From contig NZ_JAHRCU010000008.1 in NCBI RefSeq assembly GCF_019083995.1, positions 124,001-188,000 on the forward strand: a stretch of 64,000 nucleotides of DNA, read 5' to 3'. The notes under the pieces are model-generated. The model ran no database searches. It saw only the letters and a list, made by a program, of their open reading frames with translations, and had not been told where the DNA came from. This DNA comes from Roseococcus sp. SDR (GTDB lineage: Bacteria; Pseudomonadota; Alphaproteobacteria; Acetobacterales; Acetobacteraceae). Shown piece after piece: positions 28,891-37,054 of the stretch. The number at the start of each line of letters is the position of its first letter. Position 1 is the stretch's first letter. The position numbers and the translations under genes were made by a program.

Positions 28891-29726
28891 TGCTTGTCAT
28901 TCGGGACGCGGCCGCACTTCGCGCCGCCACCCAGGGTTGGAAGAACCAGGGCGAGCGCATCGCCCTGGTGCCGACCATGGGCTATCTGCATGCGGGCCAT
29001 CTGGCCCTGGTGGCGCGCGCCCGCGAGCTCGCGCCGCGCGTGATCGCGACCATCTTCGTCAATCCCACGCAATTCGCGCCGCATGAGGATCTCGGCCGCT
29101 ATCCGCGCGACGAGGCGGGGGACATCGCGAAGCTCGAGGCGGCAGGCTGCGACCTGCTCTTCGCGCCGGATGTCGCGACGGTCTATCCGCCGGGCTTCGC
29201 GACCCGCATCACCATGGCCGGGCCCGCGGAGGGGCTGGAGGGCACGCATCGCCCGCAGATGTTCGGCGGCGTGGCGCTGGTCTGCACGCGGCTTTTCGGG
29301 CTTTGCGCGGCGGATGTGGCCGTGTTCGGCGAGAAGGATTGGCAGCAGGTGATGGTGGTGCGGCAGGTGGCCCGCGACCTCGCGCTGCCGCTGACCATTG
29401 AGACGGTGCCGACGATCCGGGCGGAGGATGGCTTGGCGCTCTCTTCGCGCAACGCCTATCTCGACGCCGAGGCACGGCAGCGGGCGACGGTGCTGCACGC
29501 CGCACTTCAGCATGCGGCGACGCGTCTGCGGGCGGGCGCCGGGGCGGAGGAGGCCTGCAGCGAGGCCGAGGCGCGGCTCAGCGAGGCGGGCTTCCGGCAG
29601 GTGGATTACGTGGCGCTGCGCCGCGCCGAGGACTTCGCGCAGATGGCGCGGTTGGAGGCGCCGGGGCGGCTGCTGGGCGCCGCTTGGCTCGGCCAGGTGC
29701 GGCTGATCGACAACATCCTGGTCTGA
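28890..29726 (+). CDS. panC: Pantothenate synthetase
   Basis: The enzyme joins pantoate and beta-alanine with ATP in vitamin B5/CoA synthesis. The 278-residue protein has the nucleotidyl-transferase motif PTMGYLHAGH, FVNPTQFAPHEDLGRYPRD, FGEKDWQQ and SSRNAYLD, all standard for PanC. Translation is coupled to the M20 gene. panB is not in the window. Confidence 0.95.
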   Translation: MLVIRDAAALRAATQGWKNQGERIALVPTMGYLHAGHLALVARARELAPRVIATIFVNPTQFAPHEDLGRYPRDEAGDIAKLEAAGCDLLFAPDVATVYPPGFATRITMAGPAEGLEGTHRPQMFGGVALVCTRLFGLCAADVAVFGEKDWQQVMVVRQVARDLALPLTIETVPTIRAEDGLALSSRNAYLDAEARQRATVLHAALQHAATRLRAGAGAEEACSEAEARLSEAGFRQVDYVALRRAEDFAQMARLEAPGRLLGAAWLGQVRLIDNILV

Positions 29727-29738
29727 GAGCCGCTGCCG

Positions 29739-30365
29739 TCAGCAGCCGTGGAAGCCACCGCCGGGCAGCTTCACGAATTCCACGATGCCGAGCGGCTGTG
29801 CTGCGCCGGGCTCGATCACCAGCGCGGCACCTTCCGGGAAGGCGGTGCCGCCCACGCTCTGGCCGTAGATCATGATGGCGGGCGTTCGGTGACCCACCAG
29901 CACGCGGTTCACGCCCGCCGGCAGCGGCGCGTTGAACAGGCGGCGATGCTCCGCCAGCACCCAGTCCAGCCGCGCACCGGCATAGTCATCGGCGAGCAGG
30001 CTGTCGGTGACTTGCACGCGCGCTGAACCCCAGGCCTCCTCCGCCGTGTCGCGGGCGCGATAGACGGGGCCGGCCAGCACCGGGAACTGCACGGGAATGC
30101 CAAGCTCCGCGAAGCGCTGGCCGATGCGCCGGGCCTGCGCGCGCCCGCGCGGTGAGAGGTTGCGCTGGCCGGCGCGGTCCCCCAGGCGGTAGCTGCGATC
30201 ACAAGGCTCGCCCGCCGTGTCGGCGTGCCGGAAGAAGAGAACGAGGCCGCCCGCGCGCAGCCGTGGCAGCAGGGCCGAGCCATCCACTTCCCCAGGCACC
30301 ATCTGCTGCGCTGCGGCGGGTGCCGCGAGCGTCAGTCCCAGCAGGGCGCGGCGCGTCGTGCTCAA
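29739..30365 (-). CDS. Exported histidine phosphatase family protein
   Basis: This 208-residue protein has a signal-like start (STTRRALLGLTLAAPAAAQQ) and a branch 2-like histidine phosphatase core: the catalytic His is in VLFFRHADT instead of the usual RHG, and the second His is in VLVGHRTPAIM. It probably removes phosphate from a periplasmic or surface substrate. The start is TTG 30365, whose TTGA overlaps the porin stop; a longer upstream start would run into the porin gene. It is the last gene of the minus-strand run. Confidence 0.8.
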   Translation of the reverse strand: MSTTRRALLGLTLAAPAAAQQMVPGEVDGSALLPRLRAGGLVLFFRHADTAGEPCDRSYRLGDRAGQRNLSPRGRAQARRIGQRFAELGIPVQFPVLAGPVYRARDTAEEAWGSARVQVTDSLLADDYAGARLDWVLAEHRRLFNAPLPAGVNRVLVGHRTPAIMIYGQSVGGTAFPEGAALVIEPGAAQPLGIVEFVKLPGGGFHGC

Positions 30366-31126
30366 AATTTGAAGGTCAGGCCCGCGATCACGCGCGCCGT
30401 GCAGACATCCTGCTGAACGCCTTGGCCGCTCAGGCACTGGTTGCGGGGGATGGTCGTGTCGAAATAGTTCACGCTGGCCGTGAAGGTGCCCACACCCGCG
30501 ATCTCGAAATCACGGCTCACGGCCAGGCCCCACCAGGTGTAGTCCGGCGTGCCGTAGCGTGGGTTCTTCTCGATGAACTGGTAGCCGAGCCGCGCGCTGA
30601 GCGTGAGGTCCCAGAAGGCCGTATCCCAATCCGCCCCGCCCTCGACATAGACGCCAAGCCCGGTCGCATCGAAGTAGTTGGGCGAGACGTTGATCGAGGC
30701 CATGAGCTTCACCGGGCCGAATGAGCGGTTCACGCGCAGATAGGCCTCGCCGTAATCCACCGCGTCGCTGGCGCGGCCGCTGGAGTAGCTCGGGTAGAAG
30801 GTGCCGATGCCGCCGATATCGAAGTTGGTGTCGCCCCAGGTGAAGCGGAAGCCGGCGAGGAGATCGATTTCTTCCCGCGCATCGGTGCCCGCGAAGCGCA
30901 CATTGCCGATGAAGCCGCCGATATAGACGCCGCTCTCATGCGCCAGCTCGCCGCTGGCCTGGTAGGCCATCCGCCCCATGGTCTGGCTGATGCCGCGCGA
31001 GACATAGTCGCTGGCGAGGGTGCCTGTGCCGCTGATCGTCCAGCCGCTCTCACCGATTGCCACCTGCGCCCGCACGGGCAAGGCGAGGCACAGCAACGCC
31101 AGGAGGAGCGGAACCGCGCGCCGCAT
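30362..31126 (-). CDS. TorF family putative outer-membrane porin
   Basis: This 254-residue outer-membrane beta-barrel has a signal peptide (MRRAVPLLLALLCLALPVRAQ), a TorF-like N terminus (GTGTLASDYVSRGISQT), alternating strands rich in aromatic residues, and a C-terminal Phe (LTFKF) as the assembly signal. It probably lets small solutes into the periplasm. It abuts a TTT receptor gene directly, so porin and receptor may serve uptake of the same compound. Confidence 0.87.
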   Translation of the reverse strand: MRRAVPLLLALLCLALPVRAQVAIGESGWTISGTGTLASDYVSRGISQTMGRMAYQASGELAHESGVYIGGFIGNVRFAGTDAREEIDLLAGFRFTWGDTNFDIGGIGTFYPSYSSGRASDAVDYGEAYLRVNRSFGPVKLMASINVSPNYFDATGLGVYVEGGADWDTAFWDLTLSARLGYQFIEKNPRYGTPDYTWWGLAVSRDFEIAGVGTFTASVNYFDTTIPRNQCLSGQGVQQDVCTARVIAGLTFKF

Positions 31127-32110
31127 CTATTCGAGGCGCGCGCCCGAGAGCTGCACCAGGCGTTGCCAATTGGGCGTGTCGCGCTCGATCAAGGCGGTCA
31201 GTGCGGCCGGGGTCGCGCTGGTCACGGTGCCGTAGCCCAGCGGCTTCAACCGCTCCACGAAATCCGCCTGCGCACCCACGCTGCGGATCGCGCCATGCAG
31301 GCGCTGGATATGCTCGGGTGGGGTGCCGCCCGGCGCCATCACCGCGTTCCAGGTGACCACATCGTGCCGGCCGAGGCCGAGATCGGCGAAATCCGCCATG
31401 CCCGGCACCTCGGGCAGGATGGAGAGGCGCGCGGCCGAACTCACCGCCAGCGGCAGGAAGCGGCCAGCGGTCACATGCGGCATCAGGGCGGGCATCACGT
31501 CGAACATCATGTCGATCGTGCCGGCCAGCAGGTCCGTGATGGCGGGGCCGCCGCCGCGATAGGGCACGTGAAGGATCTTGGCGTTGGCCTCGGCGTTGAT
31601 CGCCTCGATGTTGATGTGGCTCGTCGTGCCCGTGCCGCTGCTGCCCATCTTCAACTGCTCGGGGTTCGCCCGGCTCCAGGTGATCAGGCGACGGAAATCG
31701 CTCCAGCCCTGCTGCCGTGCCTTTTCGGCGTTCACGACGCAGAGCAGCGCGCCATCGGTGATCTGCGTGACGGGGGCGAGGTCTGTGCGCGGGTTGAAGG
31801 GCAGGCGGGAGGTCATGAAGGGGAAGGCGCAGAGCGTGGTGACGCTGATGAGGCCGATCATCGTGCCGTCACGGTCGCCCTTGGCCAGCGCATCGGCGCC
31901 GATCAGCCCGCCGGCACCGCCGCGGTTCTCGACGACGACGGGCGTGCCGAGTGCTGAGGGCAGCCGCTCGGCCAGGACGCGGCCCAGGATGTCCACCGCG
32001 CCGCCGGGCGGGAAGGGCACGATGATCCGCAGCGGGCGCCCCTGCGCGAGAGCCGGTGCGGCGAGCGGCAGGGAAGCGGCGCCGAGGATGAGGCTGCGTC
32101 GTTGGGTCAT
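31127..32110 (-). CDS. Tripartite tricarboxylate transporter receptor (Bug/TctC family) 2
   Basis: This 327-residue periplasmic receptor begins with a twin-arginine-like signal (MTQRRSLILGAASLPLAAPALAQ). It contains RIIVPFPPGGAVDILGRVLAE and VVENRGGAGGLIGAD, both typical of the family. ATG 32110 is chosen because the signal peptide starts there; an upstream in-frame ATG adds 19 unlikely residues. It lies between the Nudix and porin genes, with no membrane subunits of its own. Confidence 0.9.
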   Translation of the reverse strand: MTQRRSLILGAASLPLAAPALAQGRPLRIIVPFPPGGAVDILGRVLAERLPSALGTPVVVENRGGAGGLIGADALAKGDRDGTMIGLISVTTLCAFPFMTSRLPFNPRTDLAPVTQITDGALLCVVNAEKARQQGWSDFRRLITWSRANPEQLKMGSSGTGTTSHINIEAINAEANAKILHVPYRGGGPAITDLLAGTIDMMFDVMPALMPHVTAGRFLPLAVSSAARLSILPEVPGMADFADLGLGRHDVVTWNAVMAPGGTPPEHIQRLHGAIRSVGAQADFVERLKPLGYGTVTSATPAALTALIERDTPNWQRLVQLSGARLE

Positions 32111-32147
32111 GGAGCGTTTCTCCCGGGTTACCGTGCGAGATTGCGGC

Positions 32148-32588
32148 TCATGCCGGGGCTTCCGCAAGGCGCTTGCGGGAAAGCGCGATCACCGCCTGCG
32201 CTTCGCGTGTCAGGGCATATTTCGGGAGCTCATCGGGGCGCGCCCAGGCGACGGCGCTGACATCGTCACCTGCCCGCGCCTCGCCATCCACCCATTCGGC
32301 GCAGTAATCCACGATGGTGTAGTGGTAGCGCACGGCGCCAGCCTCATCGCGCGTGACGGAATCGATCACGTCGGCGAGCAGGAGTGGGCCGACGGTGATG
32401 CCCGTCTCCTCCAGCAATTCGCGCCGCGCGGCTTCCTGCGCGCCCTCGCCCACATGCTGCGCGCCGCCGGGCAGCGACCATGAGCCGATGCGGGGCGGCT
32501 TGCCGCGTTGGACCAGCAAAACCTCCTCGCCGCGGAAGACGATGACGCCGATGCCGATCCATGGGCGGTCGGGATATTCCCGGGTCAC
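32148..32588 (-). CDS. Nudix hydrolase
   Basis: This 146-residue enzyme carries a perfect Nudix box (Gly42-x5-Glu48-x7-Arg56-Glu57-x2-Glu60-Glu61-x-Gly63) and cleaves a nucleoside diphosphate linked to another group. The early part IGIGVIVFRGEEVLLVQRG and box resemble ADP-ribose pyrophosphatase/MutT-like enzymes of broad range. The start is GTG 32588, overlapping the DUF4340 gene stop (GTGA); longer starts would overlap that gene more. Confidence 0.88.
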   Translation of the reverse strand: MTREYPDRPWIGIGVIVFRGEEVLLVQRGKPPRIGSWSLPGGAQHVGEGAQEAARRELLEETGITVGPLLLADVIDSVTRDEAGAVRYHYTIVDYCAEWVDGEARAGDDVSAVAWARPDELPKYALTREAQAVIALSRKRLAEAPA

Positions 32589-33577
32589 GAAACGACCAGG
32601 TCCTCGAGACGCGGGACCATCGCCTTCTCCTTCCAAAGACCGAGCTGGAAGGCCCAGCCCTGGAAGCGCGCGTTGAGCCGCTGCGCCTCCTCACTGCCTT
32701 CCGCGCCGAGGCGCACCCAGAAGAGCTCTCCCTCGCGATGCGCGTGGAGCGTGATCGTGACCTCATCCGTGTAGTGGAAGCGCGCCTCGCCCAGCGCCTC
32801 GCCGGGCGCGTCGGTGCGGACCTCGATGAAGGTGAGCCCGTCGAAGGCGCGGCCCACCTCGTCCAGCGCGATGCGGTCGGCCACTGGGTGTTCGGCGGGG
32901 GTGATGATGTCGAGCGGCGCATCCACCTCGCCCGCGCGGGCCAGCACGAGCGGCGGCTGGCCGCTGCGGTTGACCTCGACGCGGCGCAGGCGGGCGGGGG
33001 CGAGGCTCGCGAGATCGCGGTCGAGCCAGAGCGAGGGGTCGGCATCGGCGCCGAGGCGCCCTTCGGCCAGCCACGCGCGGTTCTCACCGGGGCGGCGGGC
33101 ATAGATGCCCTCGGGCTGGTTGCCCTGGGTGCGGACGCGGCGGCGGCCGAGGATCATCTCGGCGAGCGGCCTCCCCTCGGCGTCGAAGACGCGCAGCAGG
33201 GTCGCGGTGCTGCCGGGGGCGGCGGGATCCTCCACGCCCAAGCGCGGCCATTGTGCTGGGTCGCTGCTGCGCTCCTCCGTCAGGCGGAGTTCGGTGAGGC
33301 CCACCAGGGTTTCGCGCACGCGTTCGGGCCGGGCGGGATAGCCCTGGAATTCGGCGATACGCCAGGTCTCGCCCTCGCGGATCAGGGTGGTGCCCTGCGC
33401 GCCGCGCCGAAGTTCGATGCGGCGCGCGCCGGCGAGCCGCGTGGCGAGGCCCGGGAAGGCCAGGCTGCCTTCGCTGATGCGCCCCTCCACCTCGCCCTCC
33501 GGCCGCAGCAGCAGGGCGGCACCGAGGCTTGCCACCGCGGCACCACCAAGGGCGATCAATCCGCGCTTGCCGATCAT
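32585..33577 (-). CDS. DUF4340 domain protein of the Gld-type ABC system
   Basis: This 330-residue protein has an N-terminal membrane anchor (about 5-25) and a long non-cytoplasmic region with repeated beta-rich modules, such as RIELRRGAQGTTLIREGETW. DUF4340 proteins accompany GldG-like proteins in ABC export systems of unknown substrate. ATG 33577 overlaps the GldG-like stop (ATGA). The function is known only by association. Confidence 0.82.
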   Translation of the reverse strand: MIGKRGLIALGGAAVASLGAALLLRPEGEVEGRISEGSLAFPGLATRLAGARRIELRRGAQGTTLIREGETWRIAEFQGYPARPERVRETLVGLTELRLTEERSSDPAQWPRLGVEDPAAPGSTATLLRVFDAEGRPLAEMILGRRRVRTQGNQPEGIYARRPGENRAWLAEGRLGADADPSLWLDRDLASLAPARLRRVEVNRSGQPPLVLARAGEVDAPLDIITPAEHPVADRIALDEVGRAFDGLTFIEVRTDAPGEALGEARFHYTDEVTITLHAHREGELFWVRLGAEGSEEAQRLNARFQGWAFQLGLWKEKAMVPRLEDLVVS

Positions 33578-35505
33578 GCGCGGGCCTTGGCGCGGCGGCG
33601 GGCGCGCAGCACGCCGATGACGATGGCGAGGATGGTCAGCAGCACCGGCACGAAGGCGATGTTGAAGATGCGCAGCCATGTCTCCAGCGCCTCGATGTCA
33701 CGCCGCAGCTCAAGCTGCACCGCGCGGAGCTGGCGGCGAGTGGCGGCGATCTCCTCGCGCGCGCGGTCGATTTCGGCGCGCTGCTCGGGCGTGATCACGG
33801 TCTGGTTGGTGTTCCGCGCCCCAGCTTCGCCCCCTGGGCCGCCCGTGCCCTGGCGCAGCTCACGCAGGCGGCGCTCGGTGGCCTGGAGGCGTTCGGTCAG
33901 CTGCTGCTCGCTCTGGCGGAACTGGGCATCGGCCTGGCGGCGGATATCCTCCACCAGCTCGAAGGGCCGCTGGGATTCGCCGCGCGAGCGCAGGCTGATC
34001 ATGGCGTCCGAGCCCGCCAGCGTATCGGCGATGTTCACGACGAAGCTGCCATTGCCCGAGAAGGGATTGGCGACGGGCTGGCCGAAGAACTCCTGAACGC
34101 GCACCCAGAAGCGGTCCTCCAGGATATCCGTGTCATGCACGACGACGACATTGGCTGGGCCGGTGCTGCGCGGGAGATGCGCGGGGAAATCGGCCGGGCG
34201 CTCCACACCCTCGGCCGGGGCGGGGGCGCCTTCCTGGAAGGCGCTGCGCAGATTGCCGCGGATGCGGGCCGCGATGACACGGCGCTGACCATCGGCGCGG
34301 AACTCGGCCAGGATACGCGTGGGCGAAGGGTCGGTCCGCACGCGCGCCGCGTCCACCAGCATGGATTGCGACGAGCTGGTCAGCAGCGGGATGAACTCGA
34401 TGCCCGCATTGGGTCGCGGCGCGAGATAGCCGGAGGAAGCCACCGTCACCTGCTCCAGCAGGGCTGTGGCCACTTCCTGGCGGTTGATGCTGTCGCCCTG
34501 CAGGTTGAACCAGGCGATGTAATCCACCGCCTGCACGCGCTCATTGGGCGCGGCGCGCACGCGCCAGGCGCCGCGCAGGTCGAGCACCACCTGATCGGCC
34601 GGTGCTTCCACGCCCCAGGCCTCCAGCAGGCGCGGCAGGACGGAGGCGGTGTTGGCCGGCGGACGCCCGCCCGGGCCGGGCCGCGAGGCCTGGAACTCGC
34701 TGTGCGGGTCGATCATCAGGAAGAGGCGGCCGCCGCGCATGACGAACTGGTCCACCGCGTATTGCGCGGCCTCCGGCAGGTCCTGCGGGTGAGCCAGCAG
34801 CAGGATCTGCACATCGGCGGGGATCACCTGCACGTCGAAGCCGAGGTCGCGCACCGTGAAGCCCTCGCGCAGCTGGCGCATCACCACCTGCGGCTGGGCC
34901 AGGGCGGGCTGGCGCATCATCATCGCGCGCGGATCGCCATTCAGCGGCAGCGGCGACATGACGCCGAGCACCGGCTTGGTCGGGTTGGAGAGCTCGAAGA
35001 TCAGGCGCGTCAGGTCGGCTTCCAGGAAGCGCTCGCGCTCCGGCTGGAAGAAGGGGATGTTCCGTTCGTCATCCACCTGGTTGCTGCCGGAGAGGCCGAA
35101 ATAGACCTGCTCGCCGGCCTGATCGAGCGGCACGCCCTGCATGCCGAGCGAGACGGCGCGGTCCTCCACCTCGGAGAAGGGTTCGGGGTCGAAGATCTCG
35201 AGGCGCAGCTTGCCGCGGGCGGCGACCACGTATTCGCGCAGCATCTCGCGCACGCGCTCGGCATAGGCGCCGAATTGCGGGGCCTCCGCACCCAGCTTGC
35301 GCGAGTAGAAGAAGCGCAGCGTGATCGGGTCCTGCAGGCCTTCCAGCACCTGCCGCGTGCCGGGCGAGAGGGTGTAGATGCGGTTCTCGGTCAGGTCCAC
35401 GCGGGCGGAGGCGAGCAGCCGGTCGGCCAGCATGTTGACGCCGACGGCGAGTGCGAGGGCGGCGAGGATGCCGAGGGAGGAGTAGAGGAGGCGGGAATTG
35501 CGCAT
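33574..35505 (-). CDS. GldG-like ABC transporter auxiliary membrane protein
   Basis: This 643-residue protein has one N-terminal membrane segment (about 8-28) and a large periplasmic GldG-like domain beginning with RVDLTENRIYTLSPGTRQVL. A heptad-rich coiled coil (about 525-610, very rich in Arg, Glu and Gln) precedes a C-terminal membrane segment. In Bacteroidota, GldG works with GldA and GldF in gliding. Proteobacterial relatives occur in non-gliding cells, where the substrate is unknown. It lies 4 bases from the permease gene. Confidence 0.85.
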   Translation of the reverse strand: MRNSRLLYSSLGILAALALAVGVNMLADRLLASARVDLTENRIYTLSPGTRQVLEGLQDPITLRFFYSRKLGAEAPQFGAYAERVREMLREYVVAARGKLRLEIFDPEPFSEVEDRAVSLGMQGVPLDQAGEQVYFGLSGSNQVDDERNIPFFQPERERFLEADLTRLIFELSNPTKPVLGVMSPLPLNGDPRAMMMRQPALAQPQVVMRQLREGFTVRDLGFDVQVIPADVQILLLAHPQDLPEAAQYAVDQFVMRGGRLFLMIDPHSEFQASRPGPGGRPPANTASVLPRLLEAWGVEAPADQVVLDLRGAWRVRAAPNERVQAVDYIAWFNLQGDSINRQEVATALLEQVTVASSGYLAPRPNAGIEFIPLLTSSSQSMLVDAARVRTDPSPTRILAEFRADGQRRVIAARIRGNLRSAFQEGAPAPAEGVERPADFPAHLPRSTGPANVVVVHDTDILEDRFWVRVQEFFGQPVANPFSGNGSFVVNIADTLAGSDAMISLRSRGESQRPFELVEDIRRQADAQFRQSEQQLTERLQATERRLRELRQGTGGPGGEAGARNTNQTVITPEQRAEIDRAREEIAATRRQLRAVQLELRRDIEALETWLRIFNIAFVPVLLTILAIVIGVLRARRRAKARA

Positions 35506-35509
35506 GGTC

Positions 35510-36241
35510 TCAATCCGCCTTCTTCAGCTCGAGGATCACGGTGTTCACGAAAAGCCAGAAGGCGATGAAGCTGGCGAAGAAGACGAAATCCCGCGCCGAG
35601 ATCACGCCGCGGGTGAAGCCGTTGATCCGCTCGCTGACGGAGATGCCGCGGGCGACTTCCGCCAGGACCGGGAATTGCGAGGAGAGAAACTCCGTCACCA
35701 CGGGCGAGCCGGCGGCGGCGAAGAGGAAGCAGCCGGCCACCGCCAGCACGAAGGCGATGACCTGGTTGCGCGTGACGGCCGAGATGGCAGCCCCCACGGC
35801 GAGATAGGCGCCGGCGACCAGGAAGCAGCCGAGATAGCCGGTGAGAATCACGCCATTATCCGGCTCGCCCAGCAGGTTCACCGTGAGGACCAGCGGGAAG
35901 GTCAGCGCCAGCGCCACCGCGCAGAAGGCCCAGGCGGCGAGGAACTTGCCCACCACTGCCTGGCCGGCCGTGATGGGCAGCGTCAGCAGCAATTCGATGG
36001 TGCCGAGGCGGCGTTCCTCCGCCCAGAGGCGCATGGTCAGCGCGGGGACGAGGAACAGGAAGAGCCAGGGGACGAAGCTGAAGAAGGGAATGAGGTCCGC
36101 CTGGCCGCGCCCGAAGAAGCCGCCCAGCGTGAAGGTGAGCGCGCCCGAGAGCACCAGGAAGATCACGATGAAGACGGTGGCGACGGGCGTCGCGAAATAG
36201 GCCGCGAATTCGCGCCGCGCGACTGTCAGGGCGGCCTTCAT
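35510..36241 (-). CDS. ABC transporter permease, GldF-like
   Basis: This 243-residue ABC-2 family permease has six hydrophobic segments. It begins MKAALTVARREFAAYFATPV, typical of Gld-type permeases, and contains the EERRLGTIELLLTLPI motif shared by ABC-2 exporters. The start overlaps the ATPase stop (ATGA). With the ATPase, the GldG-like and the DUF4340 proteins it forms a four-part export or envelope-remodelling machine. Confidence 0.87.
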   Translation of the reverse strand: MKAALTVARREFAAYFATPVATVFIVIFLVLSGALTFTLGGFFGRGQADLIPFFSFVPWLFLFLVPALTMRLWAEERRLGTIELLLTLPITAGQAVVGKFLAAWAFCAVALALTFPLVLTVNLLGEPDNGVILTGYLGCFLVAGAYLAVGAAISAVTRNQVIAFVLAVAGCFLFAAAGSPVVTEFLSSQFPVLAEVARGISVSERINGFTRGVISARDFVFFASFIAFWLFVNTVILELKKAD

Positions 36242-36999
36242 GCGGCGGCTCCCAAGGTCAGCGAGCGGAAGACTTCCTCCATGCTGCGCCCGTCCGCCAC
36301 CAGCGCGGCGGGCGTGGCATCGGCCAGCACGCGGCCGCGCGCGATCACGATGGCGCGGGTGCAGACGGCCGCCACCTCCTCCAGGATGTGGGTCGAGATG
36401 ATGATGGCCTTCTCCGGCGCCATGGCGCGAATGAGCTCCCGCACCTCGTGCTTCTGGTTGGGGTCCAGGCCATCCGTCGGCTCGTCCAGCACCAGCACGG
36501 GGGGCGAGTGGAGCAGCGCCTGGGCGAGGCCCACGCGGCGCTTGAAGCCCTTGGAAAGCGTCTCGATCGGCTGCAGCCGCACGCCTTCGAGCTGCGTCAG
36601 CGCCATGGCATGGGCCACGCGCTCCTCCCGCTCGGCGCCGCCGAAGCCGCGGATGCGGGCGCAGAAATCGAGGAAATCGGTGACACTCATCTCGGGATAG
36701 GTGGGGGCACCCTCGGGCAGGAAGCCCAGGTTGCGCTTGGCGGCCACGGGGCTCTTCACCACATCCTCGCCGCAGATGCGCGCCGTGCCCGCGGTGGGCA
36801 GCATGAAGCCGGCCAGCATCCGCATGGTGGTGGATTTGCCGGCGCCATTGGGGCCCAGGAAGCCCACCACCTCGCCGCGTTTCACAGAGAAGCTGACCCC
36901 ATCCACGGCGGTGAAGCTGCCGAACCGCTTGGTCAGGCCCTCGATCTCGATCAGGCCCGCGCTTTCGCCCGGCCCTTCCATGTCGTTTGGCGAAGTCAC
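36238..36999 (-). CDS. ABC transporter ATP-binding protein, GldA-like
   Basis: This 253-residue ATPase has Walker A GPNGAGKST, signature LSKGFKRRVGLAQALL and Walker B VLVLDEPTDGLD, followed by a switch His in ISTHILEEV. LSKGF rather than LSGGQ is common in drug-type ABC-2 exporters. I chose GTG 36999 because a GGGAG ribosome site lies 8 bases upstream; the in-frame ATG 36981 has none. It opens the minus-strand run ending at 29739. Confidence 0.88.
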   Translation of the reverse strand: MTSPNDMEGPGESAGLIEIEGLTKRFGSFTAVDGVSFSVKRGEVVGFLGPNGAGKSTTMRMLAGFMLPTAGTARICGEDVVKSPVAAKRNLGFLPEGAPTYPEMSVTDFLDFCARIRGFGGAEREERVAHAMALTQLEGVRLQPIETLSKGFKRRVGLAQALLHSPPVLVLDEPTDGLDPNQKHEVRELIRAMAPEKAIIISTHILEEVAAVCTRAIVIARGRVLADATPAALVADGRSMEEVFRSLTLGAAA

Positions 37000-37030
37000 C
37001 AACAATTCTCCCGGTTCGGCCAGCCGATTT

Positions 37031-37038
37031 AAAAAAAA
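37031..37038 (-). other. T8 tract between recG and the GldA-like gene
   Basis: Eight A on the plus strand read as eight T on the minus strand, unusual in this GC-rich sequence. It lies 17 bases after the recG stop and 32 bases before the GTG of the ATPase. A weak GGG...CCC pairing precedes it on the minus strand, so it may be a poor terminator for recG or part of the ATPase promoter. Confidence 0.35.
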
Positions 37039-37054
37039 CGACAGGGAATTCAAG

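Noticed and set aside
33529-35568. 679-residue plus-strand frame opposite the GldG-like gene
   Set aside because: Shadow of the GldG-like and DUF4340 genes, whose overlaps and family features are clear.
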